Origin: an uncultured Eubacteriales bacterium
GTDB lineage: Bacteria; Bacillota; Clostridia; Oscillospirales; Acutalibacteraceae
NCBI GenBank assembly: GCA_900321195.1
Contig: ONVG01000117.1
Span: 1-5,683 of the forward strand
Direction of reading: 5' to 3'
DNA length: 5,683 nt
The notes under the pieces were generated by a model. The model saw nothing but the letters and a program-made list of their open reading frames with translations, was not told where the DNA came from and did no database searches. The translations under genes were made by a program, and so were the position numbers. Position 1 is the first letter of the stretch, and each line of letters opens with the position of its first letter. Of the stretch, positions 1 through 5,590 are shown piece after piece.

Positions 1-3
1 TTT

Positions 4-636
4 TTACAGTGTATTTTCCCAAGCGTCAGTATAGTCGTCAAACACTCTTCCCTGACTGTCAGAGAGCTGTATTGACTCTGCATAAACCATAATATCATAC
101 TGCTTGATACCGTCCTGATCTGCGTTTACGGTCTTTACATAAGTCATCAGCGGTTTGGTAGCCTCCCCTGCGGGAACAGGATTTTTATAATAATAGTAGC
201 CTGCCATCTTGGATGATGAATCATCAGGCACAAAGACCCAGTTCGGAGCCACAAGTTCAAGCATTGAAATATATGTTGTTCCCTCGCTGCTTCTTTCCGC
301 GCTGAAAAAGCTGTCCGGATTCATTTCAGGATCGTTGGACAGATATGATCTGCTTCTGACGTCACTGTCAGAAAAATCCATGTACACGCGTATATAGCAG
401 GGTGAATTTCCGTTGTTTTCAATGCTGATCCGCTTTTTGTATATGTTTTCGCCCTCTTCCTGTTCAACGGGAGGCTCATATTCTTCAGAGATCTCGAGTA
501 TGTTTTCGGCAGGAGTGATCGTATTGTCAGTCACGGTATAATCCGTAAAGTATGCATTAGCGATCAAAACCGAGCCTATTATTACCGCGCCGACAGAAGC
601 AATTGTGATTATTAATGCTTTTTTGTTGAATCTCAA
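4..636 (-). CDS. SipW-dependent-type (TasA/camelysin-like) secreted protein
   Basis: This is a 210-aa protein with a typical SipW-type signal: a basic start (MRFNKK), a hydrophobic segment at about residues 8-28, a possible Ala-Asn-Ala cleavage site at 26-28, then YFTDYTVTDNTIT at 29-41. In TasA and camelysin the same arrangement precedes an exported beta-sandwich domain that is assembled outside the cell. The mature part has the usual landmarks: an 'ENNGNSPCYIRVYMDF' strand (about 73-88), a GYYYYKNPVPAGEATKPL stretch, a VYAESIQ strand (184-190) and a C-terminal YTDAW (202-206). The start is a TTG, 8 nt after AGGAGG. The gene begins 3 nt after the stop of the preceding SipW-like gene, so it is the third gene of one transcription unit. 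The family assignment is firm. Whether the protein forms fibres, a coat or an adhesin cannot be told from sequence. No sortase motif is visible. Confidence 0.85.
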   Translation of the reverse strand: MRFNKKALIITIASVGAVIIGSVLIANAYFTDYTVTDNTITPAENILEISEEYEPPVEQEEGENIYKKRISIENNGNSPCYIRVYMDFSDSDVRSRSYLSNDPEMNPDSFFSAERSSEGTTYISMLELVAPNWVFVPDDSSSKMAGYYYYKNPVPAGEATKPLMTYVKTVNADQDGIKQYDIMVYAESIQLSDSQGRVFDDYTDAWENTL

Positions 637-639
637 TTA

Positions 640-1401
640 CTATCCCTCCTGTTTTTCGTACAGTGAGAATATTGCTTTTAATTCTGATTCAGAAATATTG
701 TCTGTATCAGATATCTCTATACTGTCAGGCAGTTCATCAGCCTGAATTCCGTAAGCGCTGACTGTAACTTTTTGAAGAACTTCTTTGTCAAGTTCACCTT
801 CAAGAATGTTCCTGAGCTGAAGCTTATCAAAAATCGTGGACGTTTCAGACTGAGCGTCTGAAGCAGTCAGAAGTGAAGTATATCCGAAAGTATAGGAGTG
901 GGTATGCTTTTCGGTATTTTCTTCAGTTCTGATCAGGATCCATTCAGGATCATAGCTGAAGGCGCCTGTATCAACAACAGTAAAGTCATCTGAAGGAAGA
1001 ACAATCTTCGCATTATCAGATGAACTGATAAGATTGAACACTTCACGATATTCCTTTCCGCTGTCTATCTTTTTAGTCTGTTCATCAACGATCTGAACTT
1101 CACACAGCGGTACCGTGATCTTTAAGAACACATAAGCGTTGTTTGTTCCGATATTTTTTATCTTCGGGTCCTTATCTATTACACCTTTAGGCGGAAGGAT
1201 CCTGTCTTCAGGATCGTCGGGATAATTTTCTTCTGAAAGGTCAAGACGCACCATTCCGATAGTAAAAATATTATCCCTGCTCTTAGACGAGATAAGATAA
1301 GAGAGTGACATATTTACAACAAGAGCTCCGATAACAAATACCGATAATATAATAACCGCACATATTCTGTAAGTTATTCGTTTATGGCTCAAATTGATCA
1401 C
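640..1401 (-). CDS. TasA/SipW-type exported protein, paralogue of the preceding gene
   Basis: This protein of about 253 aa has one N-terminal hydrophobic segment (about 13-35) followed by 'NIFTIGMVRLDLSEE' (44-58). This is the SipW-type pattern in which an Asn-x-Phe-Thr-x-Gly segment leads into the first beta strand. The Tyr-Phe-Thr-Asp motif has become YLISS (35-39). A 'DKDPKIKNIGTNNAYVFLKI' strand pair at 77-96 is typical of TasA-like domains. It aligns by eye with the gene upstream (1382-2176) at KDP-x3-NI, VFLKITVP, the Tyr-x-Phe-Gly-Tyr element, QL-x-NI and AYGIQAD, so the two are paralogues. The start is uncertain. GTG at 1401 overlaps the upstream gene by 20 nt and has AAGGA only about 1 nt away. 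TTG at 1392 has the same AAGGA 10 nt upstream and is a reasonable alternative, giving 250 aa. It probably faces outward, anchored or cleaved. Function is unknown. Confidence 0.78.
   Translation of the reverse strand: MINLSHKRITYRICAVIILSVFVIGALVVNMSLSYLISSKSRDNIFTIGMVRLDLSEENYPDDPEDRILPPKGVIDKDPKIKNIGTNNAYVFLKITVPLCEVQIVDEQTKKIDSGKEYREVFNLISSSDNAKIVLPSDDFTVVDTGAFSYDPEWILIRTEENTEKHTHSYTFGYTSLLTASDAQSETSTIFDKLQLRNILEGELDKEVLQKVTVSAYGIQADELPDSIEISDTDNISESELKAIFSLYEKQEG
645..650 (-). promoter_or_regulatory. Ribosome binding site AGGAGG for the TTG-started SipW-type gene
   Basis: On the minus strand AGGAGG lies 8 nt before the TTG at 636-634. It also overlaps the last codons of the preceding gene. 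There is no ATG or GTG at a usable distance before the hydrophobic segment, so this site fixes the TTG start. Confidence 0.75.
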
Positions 1402-2176
1402 TTCCTTGTCCGTCCTGAGAATTATTGTTTTCTATGTAATTGGTAAAAATTTCGGTAAGCTGTTCTTCTGTCATTATAGCTTTCCGACCTGATATTTCCT
1501 TTTTAATATCTCCAAGATGGTCAGCCTGTATTCCGTAAGCCTGAACCTTGATATTCTGAATAGTATTGGGATCAGCTTCATACTGGATGATGTTTTTTAG
1601 CTGGACATAATCAAAAAGTGTTTCGGTATATTCGTCCTTTTTAAGATAGACACTGTATCCGAAAACATAAGTCCTTACAGAACCCGAAAGGTCCGTACCC
1701 TCTTCGCATTCAGGAAGCTCTACCCAGAAGTAATAGTTATCATCAACGTAAGTATTAAAATCTGACAGGCGATTATCATAATCCTTGTTTCTCTCGGTTT
1801 TTATCCTGAAAAGCTCCTGAGCTTTTTTGACAGTTCTTGTTCCGTCGGCTTCTACGTCAGTAGCTCTTACAACAGGAACTGTTATCTTCAGAAAAACAAA
1901 GGCATCCGTTTGTTCAATATTGTGCACACGAGGGTCTTTATGCACCTGTTTGTTGGGAACAATATTTTCACGTTCGGCCACAGGGGTCAGATCATACTGA
2001 TTTTCAAGAAGCAGAACATCAAGTGTCGCCGCTGAAAAACGGTTTGAAACAAGATCAAAACCCTGATAAAACGCAAGAGACATCAGAATAACTATCTGTA
2101 AAAAGAGCAATGTTGCTGCCAGAAGGATCAATCTGCGGTTAGTTATTTTTTTCTTTCTTGAGGTTGTTGTTTTCAT
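1382..2176 (-). CDS. TasA/SipW-type exported protein with degenerate signal, first gene of unit 2
   Basis: This is a 264-aa protein with a basic N-terminus (SRKKKITNRR, 6-15) and a long hydrophobic segment (about 16-37). Next comes 'GFDLVSNRFSAATLDVLLLE' (39-58), which aligns with the SipW-type pattern although the Tyr-Phe-Thr-Asp motif is lost. 'KDPRVHNIEQTDAFVFLKI' at 80-98 and AYGIQAD (213-219) are shared with the next gene, its paralogue. The C-terminus is acidic and polar, rich in Asn, Gln and Asp, which suggests an exposed tail. ATG at 2176 is chosen because GAGG lies 9 nt upstream; a TTG immediately before it (2179) would add one residue. This is the first gene after the promoter at 2336-2364 and it overlaps the next gene by up to 20 nt. 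A secreted or membrane-anchored role is likely; the specific function is unknown. The weak cleavage site (Ser-Leu-Ala, 33-35) leaves open that it stays anchored. Confidence 0.78.
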   Translation of the reverse strand: MKTTTSRKKKITNRRLILLAATLLFLQIVILMSLAFYQGFDLVSNRFSAATLDVLLLENQYDLTPVAERENIVPNKQVHKDPRVHNIEQTDAFVFLKITVPVVRATDVEADGTRTVKKAQELFRIKTERNKDYDNRLSDFNTYVDDNYYFWVELPECEEGTDLSGSVRTYVFGYSVYLKKDEYTETLFDYVQLKNIIQYEADPNTIQNIKVQAYGIQADHLGDIKKEISGRKAIMTEEQLTEIFTNYIENNNSQDGQGSDQFEP

Positions 2177-2335
2177 CAAAAGTCGCCTCGGCTTTCATTA
2201 CACATAAAGTGAATGTTCAATAATCAGTCGCATACTCCCTTAGCAAAGAAAATCTCGTAAATCTCTTCAAAATCTTTAACGCTCTTCAAAAGTATACACT
2301 TTTCATATTAAGTAATAATATAATTTTATAATTAT
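2177..2335 (-). other. 5' leader of unit 2, with inverted repeat and possible tiny ORFs
   Basis: From the expected transcription start near 2330 to the ATG at 2176 there are about 150 untranslated bases. They contain the inverted repeat AAAAGT-GTAT-ACTTTT (2288-2303) and a TTG-started frame of 21 codons plus stop (2224-2289). That frame would encode a small amphipathic peptide, with no convincing ribosome binding site in front of it. I recognise no known riboswitch consensus here. The ribosome binding site for the first gene, GAGG, lies near 2186-2189. A leader this long before a secretory gene could be regulatory, but nothing seen proves it. Confidence 0.35.
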
Positions 2336-2340
2336 ATTAT
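2315..2340. repeat. 11-bp AT-rich inverted repeat overlapping the unit 2 -10 box
   Basis: ATAATATAATT and its exact complement flank a 4-nt centre (TTAT on the plus strand). One arm runs into the -10 hexamer of the unit 2 promoter and the rest covers the transcription start. It could be an operator for a dimeric repressor or a weak hairpin at the mRNA 5' end. All-AT repeats also occur by chance in AT-rich gaps, so its function is only a suggestion. Confidence 0.5.
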
Positions 2341-2364
2341 ACACTTTTTTTCATTATAATGCAA
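2336..2364 (-). promoter_or_regulatory. Sigma-A promoter of unit 2
   Basis: The minus strand reads TTGCAT (2359-2364), a 17-nt spacer, then TATAAT (2336-2341), a near-perfect housekeeping promoter. It lies about 160 nt before the first SipW-type gene and about 100 nt after the end of the ABC gene, so unit 2 can be transcribed on its own. The 13-mer AGTGTATAATATA across the -10 box is identical to that in the unit 1 promoter. Confidence 0.72.
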
Positions 2365-2461
2365 TAGTTTTTTCAAAGACTGGCAAGAATTTCACAACTT
2401 GAAATATTCAATTAATTTTTTTCGTGCTGAGTTCAGAAAGAAAATCGGATAGACATGAGTA

Positions 2462-2734
2462 TTATCCATGTTTATCCTGAATTTGCCTGATATCCTGCGG
2501 GATTATTCCGTCTTCAGTAAATCTTATTACTCTGTCGCAGATCTCAAGGGCCTTTGGACGATGAGTAACTATTATGACCGTTTTATCTGTAAGATTGCGA
2601 AGGTTTTCGAGCAATTTTTTTTCGGTATCTGCATCAAGAGAACTTGTGGCTTCATCAAGAATCAGCACAGGACTATCCGAAAAAACCGCCCTTGCAATTG
2701 CAATTCGCTGAGTCTGACCTTCAGAAAGACCCAT
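2462..2734 (-). CDS. C-terminal NBD fragment of the frameshifted ABC exporter
   Basis: This 90-aa frame holds the rest of the ABC ATPase: signature LSEGQ (3-7) followed by QRIAIARA, Walker B with catalytic Glu and D-loop in VLILDEATSSLD (23-34), and the H-loop histidine in VIIVTHRP (53-60). Its ATG at 2734 shares its first base with the last in-frame codon of the upstream fragment, exactly where the frame is lost. GAAAGAGG directly abuts this ATG, too close for a good ribosome binding site, so independent translation is doubtful. It is best read as the distal half of one broken or mis-sequenced gene. Confidence 0.8.
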   Translation of the reverse strand: MGLSEGQTQRIAIARAVFSDSPVLILDEATSSLDADTEKKLLENLRNLTDKTVIIVTHRPKALEICDRVIRFTEDGIIPQDIRQIQDKHG

Positions 2735-4203
2735 CCTCTTTCACCCAGAAGAGTATCTGCTCCGTTTTCAAGCTGTGAAACAAATTCATCAGCACATGCG
2801 ATCTTCAAAGCCCTGGCAATCTTATCTTCATCATGCATAAGGGATTTGTCCGAAAAAGCTACTGCCTCTCTTACGGTTCCTGTCATGAGCTTGTTGCCCT
2901 GAGGAACATAGGCAAACAGTCTGTGCCATCTTGGAGAAAGTGTTTGCCTGCCCTCTTCAGAATCAATGTAACAGATTCCTTTATCGGGAAGATAAATACT
3001 CATCAGCAGCTTTATGACCGTAGATTTTCCGCAGCCGCTTTGTCCGGTAAAGGCAACATATTCACCCTTTTTTATGCTGATATTTATTCCGTCCAGCACA
3101 ACGGGCATTCCGTCCTTTGACAATCCGGTAACCTTATCGGTCGGAGGATAATATGTAAATCCGACGTTCTCAAGTCCGAAATCCTTCAGAGATCTGTGAT
3201 AGAATTCATCTATCTCTTTTATTCCCAATGAAGATTCGCTGATATCTTCTTCAAAGTCTTCTATTTCCATAAGTCTTTCTGCGCTTGCGGTCATTGCATA
3301 GTATCTTGGAAGATAACCCGTGATATTTGCAAAAGGAGACTGGATCTGTGAAATAAGCTGAGTTATTGCGGTCAGTGTGCCGTATGAGATAGTGCCGATC
3401 AGTATTCCCCAGCCGCACCAAATCACACCAAAAAGGTACATTCCCTGAAATGCAGTTCCAAACCCAATATTACAGAAGTTTGAAAAACGGTTCTTTTTCA
3501 TGCGAGCATCTTTGTGAGCTTTTGCTTTGTCGGTCATTTCAAGCTCTGTCTGATGCTCTGCTGAAAACGATCTTATCATCATCATATTTCCCAGAGTTTC
3601 CTGCATAAAAATACGAAGCGAACCGTCCTTTTCCTGAACATTTTTGTGCAGCCTCTTGAGGACCTTTCTGAAGCCGTATGTAAGAAGCACCATAGCGGCG
3701 CCTCCGGGCAGGATCACCCATGTAAACCACGGCTGAAGTATTATTATCATAATTACGGCGCTGATCATTTTTACTGCCATTCCCAATATTCCGGGAAGGA
3801 TCTCGGTAAGACCCGTAGAAACAACCACCGTATCGTTTGTCAGACGGTTGAGCCATTCTCCCGAATGAACAGCCTCTACTGCCGCATAATTCTTTTTCAG
3901 AAGGCAGTTCATCAGACGCTCTTTAAATATATTTTCAAGTGAAGCCTTTGAAAGCTCATTCAGAAATCTGATGACAGCCCTCATTGCGAGCTGAGCTGTC
4001 ACAAGTAAAATAACCAAGGCAATGTTTATAAAAAAATCCGCTTTTTCTCCTGCAACCGCACTGTCAACAATATTTCTTAACAGAAGAGCATAAAGAACTC
4101 CGCTGCCTCCGTGAAGCATCTGAACGATTATCAAAAGCAGAATATATATTTTTTTCTTCCCCTGAACTTTATATATCCATTTTAAAGTATCTTTATTTTT
4201 CAT
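2462..4203 (-). pseudogene. ABC exporter half-transporter (TMD-NBD), frameshifted
   Basis: If the frames are joined, this is a ~580-aa half-transporter, the normal length for an ABC-B type exporter that works as a dimer to push a substrate out using ATP. The first frame (4203-2662) has membrane segments at about 18-43, 58-78, 135-157, 160-177 and 245-300. The nucleotide-binding domain starts near residue 342, with Walker A GQSGCGKST (387-395) and a Q-loop at Gln435. After Gly490 the frame goes wrong and reads 23 unrelated residues to a stop. The true continuation (LSEGQ signature, Walker B, H-loop) resumes in the -1 frame at 2734. One base appears to be missing in GAAAGAGGATGGGT. The truncated product would lack the signature, Walker B and H-loop and should not hydrolyse ATP. 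There is no N-terminal C39 peptidase domain. The start overlaps the peptidase gene by 11 nt, with no clear ribosome binding site. A role in exporting the product of this cassette is inferred from context. Confidence 0.85.
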
Positions 4204-4645
4204 TTTTCACTATTTTTCTGACAAGATTTTTCATCCTGTACTTTACCTTTTTGCATCCCGTTCTCAGCGGTATAGAATGAAGCCATACAAAAGAATAGAA
4301 CCTGTATTTCTTTTCGGAAATATCATGTTCTTTGCCGTTTCGGATATATCGCGTCATTACGCCGATAATATCCTCGTCTTTTATTCCGTATTCCTTGTTG
4401 ACGCAATTGTCGCCGAGAATTACATAGTCATTCTGACGGACTTTTATTATGCGGTGAAGAACATACTGATCCGGCGGTCTTTTATACAGAACCACATCTC
4501 CGACCTTGCAGCGCTGTCCGTCACGCTTTGATACTATAAACATATCCTTGCCCTGACGCAGAAGCGGAAGCATGCTTACTCCTACGTTTGTATATGTCAG
4601 GCTGCCGTTTTGTTCAATATAATCCTCATACCGCAGCTTATCCAT
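4193..4645 (-). CDS. S24/S26-family peptidase (signal peptidase-like, Ser/His type)
   Basis: This is a 150-aa protein with the signal-peptidase fold landmarks in order. Box B is GVSMLPLLRQGKD (22-34) with nucleophile Ser24. Next is KVGDVVLYKRP (47-57), then YVLHRIIKV (61-69), then LGDN (77-80). In bacterial SPase I the general base is a Lys just before Arg. Here that position is His64, as in SipW and ER-type peptidases, so a Ser24/His64 dyad is predicted. The protein has no clear transmembrane helix at its N-terminus, unlike SipW or SPase I. Only a weakly hydrophobic stretch near 117-127 could touch the membrane, followed by a basic tail. The start overlaps the PqqD-like gene by 8 nt and the end overlaps the ABC gene by 11 nt. 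In this cassette it may cleave a leader from a peptide handled by the RRE protein and exporter, or act on the SipW-type proteins downstream. Both roles are inference. Confidence 0.82.
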   Translation of the reverse strand: MDKLRYEDYIEQNGSLTYTNVGVSMLPLLRQGKDMFIVSKRDGQRCKVGDVVLYKRPPDQYVLHRIIKVRQNDYVILGDNCVNKEYGIKDEDIIGVMTRYIRNGKEHDISEKKYRFYSFVWLHSIPLRTGCKKVKYRMKNLVRKIVKNEK

Positions 4646-4907
4646 CTATTGCACCGATCTCTCTGAGGCGGCTTACAGTCGTCCTGACATCTTTTTCGAT
4701 AACCTCGCGGGGAGCGTCGTACTCTTTCAACATAGAATCCACTATTTTTTCTATGGTGGTATCCTTTTTCAGAAGATCAAGAATTGTTCCAAGAGTCTGA
4801 TTGCCCTTTACAACTCCTGAGAACTCTGCTTTTCCTGTAGGAACTACTATTGTTTCTTTATCTGTCTTATGGACCAGAAAGTTTTTGTTAAGCTTCAACT
4901 TATTCAT
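4638..4907 (-). CDS. PqqD-like (RRE fold) peptide-binding protein
   Basis: This 89-aa protein has the PqqD pattern: a short beta region at 1-35, then a helical half with 'TLGTILDLLKKDTTIEKIVD' (38-57), 'YDAPREVIEKDVRTTVSRL' (63-81) and a final Gly-Ala-Ile (85-87). PqqD-like RRE domains bind the leader of a precursor peptide and present it to modifying enzymes in RiPP pathways. The ATG at 4907 is preferred to an in-frame ATG 63 nt upstream, because the residues before it are the out-of-frame tail of the kinase-like gene. GAAAGG immediately precedes the chosen ATG. That ATG overlaps the stop of the kinase-like gene's intact C-terminal frame (ATGA), so coupled translation was probably the ancestral state. 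The internal lesion now ends kinase translation 75 nt earlier, which may reduce expression of this gene. No precursor peptide is visible nearby. Confidence 0.8.
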   Translation of the reverse strand: MNKLKLNKNFLVHKTDKETIVVPTGKAEFSGVVKGNQTLGTILDLLKKDTTIEKIVDSMLKEYDAPREVIEKDVRTTVSRLREIGAIDG

Positions 4908-4990
4908 CCTTTCATTGCACTGTATGAGGTCTGAGCAGCAGAGATATACATATTGCAGCCAAGGCGCCAAAACTTGACGCTTTCAGCCAT
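4904..4990 (-). pseudogene. Orphaned C-terminal remnant of the HprK-like gene
   Basis: In the frame one base off the kinase-like ORF, 28 codons read as SVKFWRLGCNM, then ISAAQTSYSAMKG, then stop. From memory of the family, this is the usual C-terminal end of these HprK-like proteins (a Leu-Tyr-Arg-Leu-Gly-Cys-Asn-Met type motif followed by an Ala-Ala-x-x-Ala-Tyr helix). It ends in ATGA with the PqqD-like start, as an intact gene would. An ATG at 4990 overlaps the upstream stop, but a 28-aa product is unlikely to be functional. Confidence 0.65.
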
Positions 4991-5516
4991 ACGGACGCCG
5001 AATACATACAGCCTTGAGCGGTACTGAAATATTTGTACCGAGCCGGTGCTTTCCGTTGTATGGGGTACCGAATACAACAACTTCGTTTTCATCTGCCCTG
5101 ATAAGAGGTTTGTCATCGTTTACCATCACTGCTTTGTCGCCAAGAAGCTCTCTCCAAAGACGGGTATGAGTTGATTTTCCTGTTCCGCTTTTTGCGGTAA
5201 AAAGATAGCACTGTCCGTCTACCGCTACAGCCGAGCCGTGAAACAGGAAGGTATCATAATCGGGCATTTTTTCCGCAATTTTGCGGTATACGGCAAGCTC
5301 TTCAAGGTAGGAGTCAGAAGAGACTCTCTGAGGCAGCCCTTCAAGCGCATCGGTCCTTGCAGAGCGGACTCTTTCATAATCAATATCCGACTGAGTTGTC
5401 TCAGCCGTAAAATCAGGCTCTCCGTAAGAGCGGTAGTCCCTGCAGTAATCATGCACTTTTTTATGCAATGATATTATTTTTATCTTTTTTTCTGCCATCT
5501 CATATATGCCCGTCAT
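4983..5516 (-). CDS. HprK/PEPCK-like P-loop protein, C-terminally truncated
   Basis: This is a 177-aa P-loop protein of the HPr kinase/PEP carboxykinase-like type. It shows a His-Gly strand (LFHGSAV, 91-97), Walker A AKSGTGKST (108-116) followed by HTRLWRE, a Walker B-like VNDDKPLIR (132-140), and GTPYNGKHRLGTN (150-162). Relatives in lasso peptide clusters phosphorylate the precursor peptide; many others have no known substrate. Here the family-like sequence stops at about residue 172 (LKAVCI), then RRPYG and a stop. About 45-60 residues expected from memory of the family are missing, and the last 28 codons sit in another frame at 4904-4990. The P-loop core is intact, but the C-terminal part, which in HprK-type enzymes contributes to the active site and oligomer, is lost. 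ATG at 5516 is chosen because GGGGTGA lies 4 nt upstream and a longer frame would start inside the promoter. It is the first gene of unit 1. Confidence 0.75.
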   Translation of the reverse strand: MTGIYEMAEKKIKIISLHKKVHDYCRDYRSYGEPDFTAETTQSDIDYERVRSARTDALEGLPQRVSSDSYLEELAVYRKIAEKMPDYDTFLFHGSAVAVDGQCYLFTAKSGTGKSTHTRLWRELLGDKAVMVNDDKPLIRADENEVVVFGTPYNGKHRLGTNISVPLKAVCIRRPYG

Positions 5517-5520
5517 GTAC

Positions 5521-5527
5521 TCACCCC
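5521..5527 (-). promoter_or_regulatory. Ribosome binding site of the HprK-like gene
   Basis: GGGGTGA, within AAAGGGGTGA, lies 4 nt before the ATG at 5516 and is close to the AAGGAGGTGA consensus. It rules out the in-frame ATG at 5564, which lies inside the -35 element. It also beats the internal ATG at 5498, which has only a weak GAG in front. Confidence 0.65.
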
Positions 5528-5540
5528 TTTTTTCCCCTAT

Positions 5541-5569
5541 ATTATACACTATTTTTATTCTCAAATCAA
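5541..5569 (-). promoter_or_regulatory. Sigma-A promoter of unit 1
   Basis: The minus strand reads TTGATT (5564-5569), a 17-nt spacer, then TATAAT (5541-5546). The predicted start of transcription is only about 20 nt before the first gene's ATG, so the leader is very short. The -10 region carries AGTGTATAATATA, identical to the unit 2 promoter. Confidence 0.75.
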
Positions 5570-5570
5570 C

Positions 5571-5590
5571 AAAAAAAAGCGGGCAGCCAC
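5571..5590 (-). terminator. Possible weak terminator of an upstream minus-strand gene
   Basis: On the minus strand GTGG-CTGC-CCGC (5579-5590, with one G-T pair) is followed by eight T (5571-5578) immediately before the unit 1 promoter. The stem is only 4 bp, so the call rests on the T run and its position between transcription units. Confidence 0.3.

Noticed and set aside
2139..2233. Two further tiny ATG frames (2198-2233 and 2139-2198) before and across the first SipW-type gene
   Set aside because: They are 11 and 19 codons, overlap head to tail and have poorly spaced ribosome binding sites. The second is a shadow of the real gene start in an A-rich stretch.
2427..2467. Terminator after the ABC gene
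   Set aside because: A 5-bp stem (GGATA/TATCC) with an 11-nt loop overlaps the stop codon and is followed by a broken T run. This is too weak to call, so read-through from unit 1 into unit 2 remains possible.
2728..2740. Programmed -1 frameshift in the ABC gene
   Set aside because: The local codons (GGT GAA AGA GGA TGG) do not form an X-XXY-YYZ slippery site and no strong downstream stem was seen. ABC exporters are not known to need one.
2468..2902. Plus-strand open frame of 144 codons inside the ABC gene
   Set aside because: It is antisense to the clear ABC ATPase motifs, has no recognisable domain, and its Cys- and Ser-rich composition is typical of a shadow frame. The same applies to the other plus-strand frames (for example 209-397, 2833-3120, 3646-3942, 4277-4531, 4588-4800, 5238-5471).
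4904..5116. 70-codon minus-strand frame as an independent gene
   Set aside because: Only its last ~28 codons look like protein of the HprK-like family. The earlier part is out-of-frame sequence of the intact kinase reading frame.
2462..5516. Lasso peptide cluster
   Set aside because: The kinase-like, PqqD-like and ABC genes fit, but the essential asparagine synthetase-like cyclase, the B2 protease and a precursor are all missing from the window.
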